A stretch of DNA of 39,037 nt from CAYSBE01 sp046309355 (lineage in GTDB: Bacteria > Bacteroidota > Bacteroidia > UKL13-3): NCBI GenBank assembly GCA_046309355.1, contig JBKCPL010000039.1, positions 1-39,037 on the forward strand. Direction: 5' to 3'. The position numbers and the translations under genes are program-made. Every line of letters begins with the position of its first letter. The first letter of the stretch is position 1. A model generated the notes under the pieces. It had not been told where the DNA came from and ran no database searches. It saw only the letters and a program-made list of their open reading frames with translations. Shown here in pieces: positions 6,941 to 14,700 of this stretch.

Positions 6941-8062
6941 ATGCAAAGTGCAGGATTACACACGCCCGATAAAGATTTACTGTACAAAATAGCCCTCACA
7001 CAGATTTACGGAGTAGGCGATGTGTTGGCCAAAAACCTGATAAGTTACTGCGGTGGTGCGAGCGAGATTTTTAATCAAAAAAAGCAAAAGCTGCAGCGTA
7101 TTCCCGGCATAGGCGAAAAAACAGCTGAAGCCATTGCGCAGTTTACCGACTTTGGTCGGGTAGAAGAAGAGCTGAAATTCATACACAAGCACAAGATAAA
7201 ACCGTTGTTTTACCTGGATGAAGATTATCCGGAAAGGCTAAAGCACATTGCCGATGCTCCGTGTATGCTATACTACCTGGGCAATGCAGATTTGAATACG
7301 ACTAAAATAGTTGGAATTGTAGGTACACGTAAATGTACAGAGTACGGCAAACATTTTGTAGATGAACTGGTGGCCACACTCGCATCAACGGGTGCACTTG
7401 TGGTAAGTGGGTTAGCATTGGGAGTGGATGTACAGGCACATCGGGCTGCGTTAAAAAATAACCTGCCAACGGTAGGAGTTGTTGCACACGGCCTTGATCG
7501 GGTTTATCCGCCACAAAATACCCAGGTTGCTAAGCGCATGATTGAAAACGGAGGATTGTTAACCGAATACCTGAGCGGAACTAATCCCGACCGTGAAAAT
7601 TTTCCGATGCGAAACCGCATAGTTGCCGGTATGTGTGATGTGCTTATCGTGGTTGAAACAGCCGAACGCGGAGGCGCAATGATTACTGCCGAGTTGGCTA
7701 ATGGATACAATAAGGAAGTGATGGCACTTCCGGGTAGAGCAGGCGATGCTATGTCGGCAGGGTGCAATTATTTGATTAAATCGAACAAAGCATCCATTGT
7801 TACCAAACCTTCAGATGTTATTGAGTGGATGGGATGGGCTGAAAAAGATACTCCCAAACAGATACAGCCAGTACTGCCACTTGATATCAGCACCGAAGAA
7901 GGCAGTATTATGGAACACCTGAGGCTTCACAAAAAAGCATCCCTAGATGACATGGCATTTGAGTTGCAGATGAATCAAACTCAATTGTCAATGTATTTAC
8001 TAAATTTGGAAATGAGCGGGTTGATACGGACGTTGCCCGGTAAATTTTATGAATGTGTATGA
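6941..8062 (+). CDS. dprA: DNA-processing protein DprA
   Basis: 373 residues from ATG 6941. A TTG at 6905 in the same frame would overlap nfu and adds residues with no family similarity, so I prefer the ATG. DprA/Smf loads RecA on incoming single-stranded DNA during natural transformation. A helix-hairpin-helix segment (IPGIGEKTAEAI, about residues 45-56) comes first. The Rossmann-like DprA core follows, with VGIVGTRKCTEYG, SGLALGVD and the GGAMITAELA segment. A C-terminal winged-helix domain (about 310-373) ends the protein. The stop codon overlaps the next gene's start (ATGA), so the two are probably translationally coupled. Confidence 0.93.
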   Translation: MQSAGLHTPDKDLLYKIALTQIYGVGDVLAKNLISYCGGASEIFNQKKQKLQRIPGIGEKTAEAIAQFTDFGRVEEELKFIHKHKIKPLFYLDEDYPERLKHIADAPCMLYYLGNADLNTTKIVGIVGTRKCTEYGKHFVDELVATLASTGALVVSGLALGVDVQAHRAALKNNLPTVGVVAHGLDRVYPPQNTQVAKRMIENGGLLTEYLSGTNPDRENFPMRNRIVAGMCDVLIVVETAERGGAMITAELANGYNKEVMALPGRAGDAMSAGCNYLIKSNKASIVTKPSDVIEWMGWAEKDTPKQIQPVLPLDISTEEGSIMEHLRLHKKASLDDMAFELQMNQTQLSMYLLNLEMSGLIRTLPGKFYECV

Positions 8063-9156
8063 TAACTAACCGAAAGAAACAAATTGTCGTTTTTGCATGT
8101 ATGATTGGCTGTATATGGATATTTACCGCAGCAACAGTTAAGACAAAAACGAATCCTTCACCCCGTAAGGTCATTTTTATGATTGGAGACGGAATGGGGT
8201 TAGCGCAAATTTCAGGCGCGATGAGTCAGTACAAGGGCATTAACGCATTTGAACGATTTAGTCATGTTGGATTAAGCCGCACCCATTCAGCTGATGATTA
8301 CGTAACCGACAGCGGTGCAGGTGCTACCGCATTTTCTATTGGTAAGCGAACGTATAATAATGCCATAGGCGTAGGTAAAGATTCAGTTTCCTATCCCAAC
8401 TTATTTGAGCTGGTGAAACAAAAACATGGATGGAGTACCGGGGTTGCAGTTACTTCTTCTATTGTACATGCTACACCCGCTTCGTTTTATGCGCATGTAA
8501 AGCACCGCAGAAAATATGAAGAAATAGCAGAACACATGCTGAAAGGCAATTGCGATGTAGCTATTGGCGGAGGCTATAAGTTTTTCGAACAGCGCAAGGA
8601 TAAACGCAGTATTTTAAGTGAACTGCGCCAAATGGGGTACACAACCAGTACCGATTCGCTAACCTGGAGAACGATAGATGCATCCAAGCTGGTGTACTTG
8701 CACGCATATGACGGACTGCCCAGCATGTTAAATGGAAGAAAAGATTTCCTGAACAGGGCAACACAACTGGCCATCAGTAATCTTTCGAAAAATGATAAGG
8801 GATTTTTTCTGATGGTAGAAGGTTCACAAATAGATTGGGGCGGGCATGAAATGAATTATGAGTACATGCAAAGTGAACTTTGGGATTTTAATGAAACCAT
8901 CAATGCAGTATTGGATTATGCGAAAAAGCAAGGTGATGTACTTGTAGTAGTAACCGCTGATCATGAAACCGGAGGACTTGCATTAACAGAGAACGAACAC
9001 AACCGAACAACTTTTTTACCTAAATATACCTACAATGAACACACCGGAGTGATGGTTCCCGTATTTGCCTACGGACCGGGTTCTGAGCGGTTCAGCGGGG
9101 TATATGATAATACAGCGCTATTTGATAAGTTGGTAGATTTATTACATTTGAAATAA
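8059..9156 (+). CDS. Secreted alkaline phosphatase
   Basis: 365 residues from ATG 8059, which overlaps the dprA stop by 4 nt. An alternative start 6 nt upstream changes little. An N-terminal hydrophobic segment (about residues 8-26) is a signal peptide, so the enzyme acts in the periplasm or outside. The alkaline phosphatase family signatures are complete: metal-binding Asp in MIGDGMG (Asp44), the nucleophile Ser85 in DSGAGATAF, and a C-terminal ADHETGG (Asp301, His302) that binds zinc. It frees inorganic phosphate from phosphomonoesters. It is smaller than E. coli PhoA but normal for the wider family. The next gene starts 1 nt after its stop. Confidence 0.9.
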   Translation: MITNRKKQIVVFACMIGCIWIFTAATVKTKTNPSPRKVIFMIGDGMGLAQISGAMSQYKGINAFERFSHVGLSRTHSADDYVTDSGAGATAFSIGKRTYNNAIGVGKDSVSYPNLFELVKQKHGWSTGVAVTSSIVHATPASFYAHVKHRRKYEEIAEHMLKGNCDVAIGGGYKFFEQRKDKRSILSELRQMGYTTSTDSLTWRTIDASKLVYLHAYDGLPSMLNGRKDFLNRATQLAISNLSKNDKGFFLMVEGSQIDWGGHEMNYEYMQSELWDFNETINAVLDYAKKQGDVLVVVTADHETGGLALTENEHNRTTFLPKYTYNEHTGVMVPVFAYGPGSERFSGVYDNTALFDKLVDLLHLK

Positions 9157-9157
9157 G

Positions 9158-9415
9158 ATGTCATCATTGTCTATTGTACTGCTGCTCCTAGTACTCATAG
9201 GTATAGTGCTATTTATGTACGGAGTATTGCCCAGATTAACCACTCAATATCCAAATGCCGGGGTATGGTTCAGGATATTAATTTTCACCGGCATAGCTGT
9301 GTATCTGGGTGCAGATTTTTACAGCAAGCAGAAATACGGATACATCTTTGTGTTACTACTCGGAAGCATAGCCTTCTACGGCTTTATGCGTTCAGTACTT
9401 AAAAAGAAGAAGTAG
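9158..9415 (+). CDS. Small three-helix membrane protein
   Basis: 85 residues with three hydrophobic helices at about 4-22, 36-52 and 60-78 and a poly-lysine end, which should keep the C-terminus in the cytoplasm. It starts one base after the alkaline phosphatase stop, so it belongs to the same transcript. No family recognised; probably an inner-membrane protein of unknown role. Its stop is only 5 nt from the stop of the convergent lysozyme gene. Confidence 0.7.
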   Translation: MSSLSIVLLLLVLIGIVLFMYGVLPRLTTQYPNAGVWFRILIFTGIAVYLGADFYSKQKYGYIFVLLLGSIAFYGFMRSVLKKKK

Positions 9416-9420
9416 TATAA

Positions 9421-10221
9421 CTAACGTTTGCAGAGGTCGGTAAGGTCAGCTGATTGACCATTAAAAACATTGAAATCAACCGTACCTCTTATGCCATTTA
9501 CGTAACCTCTGTCTGAATGTTGCCAAAAGTGCCAATCATTCATTTTGTCATTCAGGTCAGCGGTGCGGTAATGCGCAATCCATAAAGGATATTTTTTAAA
9601 TTCTTTACCTGTCAGGTGATGTTTGTAGAAGCTGTAGCTGGTATAAATAATGGGACGCACACCGTACCGCTTCTCTACAAGTACAAGCCATCTTTTAAGG
9701 TTGCGTTTTAGCACACTGGCCGATGTGCTGCCTTTGAGTTCAATGTCAAGTACAGGAGGCAAGTCGCCTGATTCAAGTTTTTTGAGCTGTTTGAAAAATA
9801 GTTCAGCCTGTATTTCAGCCGGCAGGTGAGGACGGTAAAAATGGTATGCACCTCTAAGAAGACCATGCTTTTTAGCTTCTTTCCAGTTGTCCTTAAAATA
9901 ATCGTCTGCTATAGATTTTCCTTCAGAAGCTTTAATAAATGCAAAACTGATAGATGCTTCCTTGTGGCGCATTTTGCTCACAGCCTCCCAATCAATGTTG
10001 CGCTGGTGTCTGGAAACATCAATACCGTGAATTTCATAATCAGATGGGAGGTCAACACCGAATGAGGGGTATGACGGAGAAGTACTTACCTTGACATTTT
10101 TCGAGGTGGCATGTACCTGTTCCAGGTGAAATAAACCATAACCTGCTACGAAACAACATGTAATGGTTGCGAATGTTGAAACTACTATTTTACGGGTTAC
10201 TCTATTCATTCTTGTGGTCAA
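9421..10221 (-). CDS. Glycoside hydrolase family 25 lysozyme-like muramidase
   Basis: 266 residues. ATG at 10221 is used, with a second ATG four codons later. A basic start and one hydrophobic helix (about residues 10-30) form a signal peptide or anchor. The GH25 domain covers about residues 62-262: HGIDVSRHQ at the start, FAFIKASEG, GAYHFYRP, the catalytic strand PPVLDIE with its Asp and Glu, WIAHYR, and a final Val-Asp-Phe-Asn segment. The family cuts the N-acetylmuramic acid to N-acetylglucosamine bond of peptidoglycan. The export signal points to a role in wall turnover or attack on other cells. Single-gene unit, convergent with the alkaline phosphatase operon. Confidence 0.9.
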   Translation of the reverse strand: MTTRMNRVTRKIVVSTFATITCCFVAGYGLFHLEQVHATSKNVKVSTSPSYPSFGVDLPSDYEIHGIDVSRHQRNIDWEAVSKMRHKEASISFAFIKASEGKSIADDYFKDNWKEAKKHGLLRGAYHFYRPHLPAEIQAELFFKQLKKLESGDLPPVLDIELKGSTSASVLKRNLKRWLVLVEKRYGVRPIIYTSYSFYKHHLTGKEFKKYPLWIAHYRTADLNDKMNDWHFWQHSDRGYVNGIRGTVDFNVFNGQSADLTDLCKR

Positions 10222-10380
10222 TTATGGGATAATCGAATCGACACAAATATAATAAGTAAAATGTTTATAACATGTGGGCAATTATGAACACGTAGTTCGG
10301 ATGTGTCCAATATTGAGGCATTGGTCACTGTTCCAGTTACTGTAGCAATTAATCATACGTATTATTTAGATGCTGGGTGC

Positions 10381-10420
10381 GCCAGAGTTCGAAGGCCTTA
10401 TGCGGATATGAATCCTACAC
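10381..10420 (-). repeat. tRNA-Met-like remnant at the 3' end of the GIY-YIG gene
   Basis: The plus-strand stretch contains GCGGATATGAATCCTAC, identical over 17 nt to part of the array units 400-700 nt away. Next to it is a CCTTA block like the real tRNA-Met variable region and CAGAGTTCGAA like a T-arm. Read on the minus strand, it is a degenerate anticodon-arm-to-T-arm piece with the CAT triplet kept. The stop codon and last few codons of the nuclease gene lie inside it. Confidence 0.55.
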
Positions 10421-10673
10421 TGATTAAATGAGGCAAAACAGTATTTCTAATCCAGGATCTACCTTGTCCGCTTTTCAGTGTTTTTTCACGTTTTAGTGCA
10501 TCTGATTTATGTTCAAAGTACTCGAGATGAATAACTTTCCATGGTCTATATGAAACAGTATAACCCTTAGTAGCAAGCACTTGATGCGACCTAAATCGAT
10601 TGATTAGGTCAGAGGTGTAACCAATGTAAATACGATCGTGTTTTTCGGAATAGAGGACATAAACAGTGAACAT
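10398..10673 (-). CDS. GIY-YIG family endonuclease-like protein
   Basis: 91 residues of the short GIY-YIG (UPF0213/YhbQ-like) nuclease family, which consists of the catalytic domain alone. The Tyr-containing first strand VYVLYS is followed by IYIGYT (15-20), a conserved Arg at 26, and the helix SDALKREKTLKSG with the metal-binding Glu at 63, so the active site looks intact. The family nicks or cuts DNA; the role of these small members is mostly unknown. The last five or six codons come from a tRNA-Met-like remnant. The start codon lies 5 nt past the T-run of the tRNA-Met terminator, and I see no promoter in between, so expression may depend on readthrough from the tRNA transcript. Confidence 0.85.
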   Translation of the reverse strand: MFTVYVLYSEKHDRIYIGYTSDLINRFRSHQVLATKGYTVSYRPWKVIHLEYFEHKSDALKREKTLKSGQGRSWIRNTVLPHLISVGFISA

Positions 10674-10678
10674 ATGAT

Positions 10679-10707
10679 AAAAAAAGCCGCATGTGTAACA
10701 TGCGGCT
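10679..10707 (-). terminator. Rho-independent terminator of tRNA-Met
   Basis: On the minus strand a perfect 9-bp stem AGCCGCATG/CATGCGGCT with a 5-nt loop is followed by seven T. It starts 5 nt after the tRNA-Met 3' end and stops just before the GIY-YIG start codon. Confidence 0.88.
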
Positions 10708-10712
10708 GTTAG

Positions 10713-10786
10713 TAGCGGGGAGCAGAATCGAACTGCCGACCTTAGGGTTATGAATCCTACGCTCTAACCATCTGAGCTACCCCGCC
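10713..10786 (-). tRNA. tRNA-Met (anticodon CAT), elongator type
   Basis: A complete 74-nt cloverleaf on the minus strand. Acceptor GGCGGGG pairs with CCCCGCT (one terminal G-T), and the D-arm is GCTC/GAGC. The anticodon loop contains CAT (10750-10752) between AGGAT/ACCCT-type stem strands, and the T-arm is GGCAG-TTCGATT-CTGCT. The first pair is not the C-A mismatch of initiator tRNA, so this is an elongator. A tRNA-Ile2 with modified CAT is the alternative. CCA is not encoded. Four degenerate copies lie directly 5' of it. Confidence 0.92.
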
Positions 10787-10803
10787 AAATCCAATTTTTT
10801 ATA

Positions 10804-10883
10804 AGCAGAATCGTAACTGCCGTCCGCCTGAGGCGGATATGAATCCTACGCTCTACTCCGCCTGAGGCGGAAGCTACCCCGCC
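10804..10883 (-). repeat. tRNA-Met-derived array unit A
   Basis: On the minus strand it starts exactly like tRNA-Met for 12 nt, then has the 15-nt palindrome (plus-strand TCCGCCTGAGGCGGA, 10857-10871) in place of most of the D-loop. It continues as tRNA through the 5' anticodon stem and CAT, then has a second palindrome (10823-10837) in place of the 3' anticodon strand and variable loop. A T-arm copy with one extra base follows. The 3' acceptor strand is replaced by an AT-rich 17-nt spacer (10787-10803). It cannot form a working tRNA. Confidence 0.88.
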
Positions 10884-10900
10884 AAATCCAATTTTTTATG

Positions 10901-10980
10901 AGCAGAATCGTAACTGCTGTCCGCCTGAGGCGGATATGAATCCTACGCTCTACTCCGCCAGAGGCGGAAGCTACCCCGCC
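10901..10980 (-). repeat. tRNA-Met-derived array unit B
   Basis: It starts exactly 97 nt after unit A and has the same layout. The palindromes lie at 10920-10934 and 10954-10968. In the D-loop one the centre reads AGA instead of TGA, which leaves the six-base arms intact. The AT-rich 17-nt spacer 10884-10900 separates it from unit A. Confidence 0.88.
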
Positions 10981-10997
10981 AAATCCAATTTTTTGTA

Positions 10998-11077
10998 AGC
11001 AGAATCGTAACTGCTGTCCGCCTGAGGCGTATATGAATCCTACGCTCTACTCCGCCTGAGGCGGAAGCTACCCCGCC
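10998..11077 (-). repeat. tRNA-Met-derived array unit C
   Basis: A third unit with the same 97-nt period. The palindrome at 11051-11065 is perfect. The one at 11017-11031 has G changed to T in its second arm (ending GGCGTA), which breaks one pair. The spacer 10981-10997 differs from the others only at its last bases. Confidence 0.88.
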
Positions 11078-11094
11078 AAATCCAATTTTTTATG

Positions 11095-11137
11095 AGCAGA
11101 ATCGTAACTGCCGTCCGCCTGAGGCGGATATGAATCC
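11095..11137 (-). repeat. tRNA-Met-derived array unit D, truncated
   Basis: It begins at the same 97-nt step and has the T-arm copy, the variable-region palindrome (11114-11128) and TATGAATCC. It then stops: the D-arm palindrome and the 5' acceptor strand are missing. On the minus strand this is the 5' edge of the array. The hairpin 11137-11172 abuts it. Confidence 0.85.
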
Positions 11138-11172
11138 AGAGTTGATTCCGAGTCATCGGAAGATATACTCTG
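11137..11172. repeat. Two-part inverted repeat at the outer edge of the array
   Basis: CAGAGT (11137-11142) pairs with ACTCTG (11167-11172), and inside it TTCCGA (11146-11151) pairs with TCGGAA (11156-11161) around the loop GTCA. The hairpin is unlike the 15-nt palindromes and begins exactly where unit D is cut off. It is not followed by a T-run on either strand, so it is not a typical terminator. Confidence 0.65.
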
Positions 11173-11281
11173 TGTTAAACTAGTCATCTAACATTTTTAA
11201 TAGTTGACAATCAGACGAGTAGTTAAATTAAGCTAATCTTATAATTTGGTTATTGTAGTACTGTTTTTAAAGAACGGGTTG

Positions 11282-11289
11282 CAAAAATA
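11282..11289 (-). promoter_or_regulatory. Possible -7 element upstream of the tRNA-Met array
   Basis: On the minus strand TATTTTTG matches the Bacteroidota -7 consensus TAnnTTTG. No TTG lies at the usual 19-20 nt upstream spacing. If used, it would read the hairpin, the whole array and then tRNA-Met. Weak on its own. Confidence 0.3.
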
Positions 11290-11339
11290 GTACTTTTTTA
11301 AATTCGACCTAATGGCCCTCATATTTTAATTGCCAAAGC

Positions 11340-11347
11340 TATATTTG
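11340..11347 (+). promoter_or_regulatory. Possible -7 element of the epimerase gene
   Basis: TATATTTG matches the Bacteroidota -7 consensus exactly, but it ends only 4 nt before the ATG at 11352 and no TTG lies at the usual upstream spacing. If used, transcription would start at or next to the start codon, giving a leaderless message. Confidence 0.4.
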
Positions 11348-11351
11348 CCTT

Positions 11352-11756
11352 ATGCTGCAAAAAATCGAACACTTAGGCATAGCGGTACTCAATGCCCCCC
11401 AATCGGTACGACTATTTGAAAAACTATTTAATACCACGTGTTACAAAAAGGAAGAGGTTGCATCAGAACATGTGATTACGCATTTTTTTCAGGTTGGTTC
11501 AAATAAGGTAGAATTGTTGGAAGCCACTTCACCCGATAGCGCGATTGCAAAATTTATTGAAAAAAGGGGAGAAGGATTACACCATGTTGCATTTGCTGTT
11601 GAGGATATATTTGCTGAAATAAACCGATTGAAGGAAGAGGGTTTCGTGTTTATTAATGATACACCCAAGGATGGAGCAGACAACAAATTGATAGCCTTTC
11701 TGCATCCAAAGTCGACCAACGGAGTGTTAATTGAGTTGTGTCAGGAAAAACGCTAA
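11352..11756 (+). CDS. mce: Methylmalonyl-CoA epimerase
   Basis: 134 residues, the normal length for this vicinal-oxygen-chelate enzyme. It interconverts the R and S forms of methylmalonyl-CoA between propionyl-CoA carboxylase and methylmalonyl-CoA mutase. Two beta-alpha-beta-beta-beta modules are visible. Metal ligands fit the family: His7 in IEHLGIAV, a His in GEGLHHVAF (76 or 77) and Glu128 in LIELCQ. Its TAA touches the stop codon of mfd on the other strand with no base between. Confidence 0.92.
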   Translation: MLQKIEHLGIAVLNAPQSVRLFEKLFNTTCYKKEEVASEHVITHFFQVGSNKVELLEATSPDSAIAKFIEKRGEGLHHVAFAVEDIFAEINRLKEEGFVFINDTPKDGADNKLIAFLHPKSTNGVLIELCQEKR

Positions 11757-14700
11757 TTATGGCATTAACATCATGTCGTCAAATACGGAACGCGCATGAA
11801 GTACACCCGAAACATGCATAACCTGTAATTGAAGTCCCTTTGGGGTTTGTTTCATTTTACAACGCGATGAATTTTTTTGTACAAACTGTAGAATTCGGTT
11901 AAAGGTTTCTGATTGATAGTATGCCCCTTTTCGTTCATCGGGAAAGTGAGCACCCATCGAACTGTTTTTAAGAATCAGTTTTTCAAATCCCAGTTTTTTT
12001 GCTGATTCACGCAATCGAATAACATCGAGTAAATCCCATACCTGCTGAGGTATAGGTCCGAAACGGTCGCGTAGTGTTTCAGAAAACCGGGTGAGTTGAT
12101 CATCGGTGCTGAGTGAAGCCAGTTCGTTGTATAGGCTTAGCCGTTCACCGATATTCCTGACATAGTCATCCGGAATTAATGCTTCATAGTCGGTTTCGAT
12201 GGTACAGTCACGTGATTCAATTTTATGAACCTTTTCATCTTTAAACAGCTCGGCAAATTCTTCATCCTTTAATTCCTGAATAGCTTCGTCCAGAATTTTA
12301 TTGTACATCTCAAACCCAATTTCAGCAATAAATCCGCTTTGCTCACCACCCAGCAAATTTCCGGCTCCACGAATGTCAAGGTCTCGCATGGCCACATTAA
12401 AACCGCTTCCTAAATCACTGAACTCTTCAATGGCATTTAATCGCCTGCGTGCATCGTTTGTTAAACCAATCATAGATGGCACCATCAGGTAGCAAAAGGC
12501 TTTTTTATTGCTTCGGCCAACACGCCCACGCATTTGATGAATATCGCTTAAGCCAAACATGTGTGCGTTATTAATTACAATGGTATTTGCATTGGGTATG
12601 TCCAAACCTGATTCGATAATAGTTGTAGCCACGAGTACATCATACTCAGCTTCGATAAACTTTATCATAACGTCTTCCAGTTTATCGCCTTCGAGTTGTC
12701 CGTGTGCCACACCTACTTTCACTCCATGGCATATAGATGTGATACGGTCGGCTAATTCATAAATATCTTTTACCCTATGGTGCACCACAAAAACTTGTCC
12801 GCCACGTTCTATTTCGTTCATAATTACTTCACGCATCAGTTCATCACTGTATGCATGCAATTCGGTTGTAACGGGTTGTCGGTTTGCCGGAGGAGTATTG
12901 ATAATGGATAAGTCTCGGGCACCCATCAGCGAGAAATGCAGTGTGCGAGGAATAGGGGTTGCTGTTAAGGTAAGCGTATCTACATTTATTTTAATGGCTT
13001 TTAGTTTCTCCTTGGCAGCCACACCAAATTTTTGCTCTTCATCAATGATGAGCAATCCGAGATCTTTAAATTTTAGTTGTTTACTCAGCAGCTTATGTGT
13101 GCCTATCAGTATATCAATTTTTCCATCTTTAACTTTTTCCAATATTTCCTTTTGCTCAGAGGCTGATTTAAATCGGTTGATGTAATCAATGGTACATGGA
13201 AAATCTTTCAATCGTTCTTTGAATGTACGGTAATGCTGATTGGCTAAAATGGTTGTGGGCACTAAAACGGCTACTTGTTTACTGTCGCATACGGCCTTAA
13301 ATGCAGCCCTTATAGCTACTTCAGTTTTGCCAAATCCGACATCACCACAAACCAGCCTATCCATCGGATGCGGATTTTCCATGTCACTTTTTACATCGCT
13401 ACTGGCTTTGGTTTGGTCGGGGGTATCTTCATACATAAACGAAGCCTCCAATTCTACCTGAAGGTAGTTGTCGGGCGAGAACTGATAGCCCGGCTGTGCT
13501 TTGCGTTTGGCATACAGCTTGATTAAGTCGCGGGCTATATCCTTGACTTTTTTCTTGGTGTTGTTTTTTAGTTTTTCCCATACATCACTACCCAGCTTGT
13601 GCACGCGTGGTTCGGTGCCATCTTTTCCTACATACTTAGAAATTTTATGCAGTGAGTTGATACTTACGTACAGCAAATCGTTGTCTCGGTAAACCAAACG
13701 AACAGCTTCCTGCTTATGCCCGTTTATTTCAATTTTTTCAAGGCCCGCAAAACGACCGATGCCGTGGTCAATATGCGTAACGTAGTCTCCGGGTTTAAGG
13801 TCCCGAAGTTCCTTAAGCGTAAGGATACGGCTTTTGCTGCTGTTGGTTTTACTTTTGCCTCGGTAATAGCGGTCAAAAATCTGGTGTTCGGTATAACAGG
13901 CCAGTTTAAGGTCCTTATCTGTAAACCCTAGTGAGATGGCGTGGTAAATCGGTTGAAACTCCAACTCTTTATCCAAGTCTTCAAATATGGTATAGAGCCG
14001 TTCAATTTGTCGTGCACTGTCACTGAATATCAGATTAGAAAAATTCAGGTGCTGATTGTTTTTCAGATTCTCGCTTAGCAGTTTAAAGTTTTTATGGAAA
14101 ACTGGTTGTGGTGCGGTGTTAAATTGAATAGATTGATCAGGCGGGAAATGAGGCTGCGGGGTGTTTTCTACAACAGTGAATGTATTCAGTATTTGCTCCA
14201 GGTTGTTTACCGTTACAAAAAGGTGTGATGGTTGTTGCAGCTTATCTTCATCGTGAATAGCCTCGTGTTTTGCATAGATGTCCTCTGCTTTCTCAAACCC
14301 TTTTGCTATTTGCTGAAGCCCTAAATTAATAGTTGATGTCCATAGGATGGCATCATCGGGAAGATAGCTGAAAAAATTGTCCCTTCCATTTTCATCGGGC
14401 TGTTTCTGTACGTTTGGAATAATAAACAGTCGGTCTACTTTTTTATTGCTGAGTTGACTCACCGGATCGAATGTGCGAATACTTTCAATCTCATCTCCAT
14501 TCAACTCCATTCGGTATGGCTCATCATTCGAAAATGAAAAAACATCTATAATGCCTCCACGAATAGCGAATTGACCGGCTTCGTAAACAAAATCACTACG
14601 TTCAAAGTGATGTTCAGTAAGAAAATCGATGAAAAATTCCATATCGAACACATTTCCGACCTTTAATTCATAGGTGTTTTTTACCAGTTCCTGCTCGGTG

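Noticed and set aside
10804..11137. CRISPR-like array because of the regular direct repeats
   Set aside because: The unit is 97 nt with nearly constant spacers, is derived from tRNA-Met, and no cas genes are nearby. There are no unique spacers.
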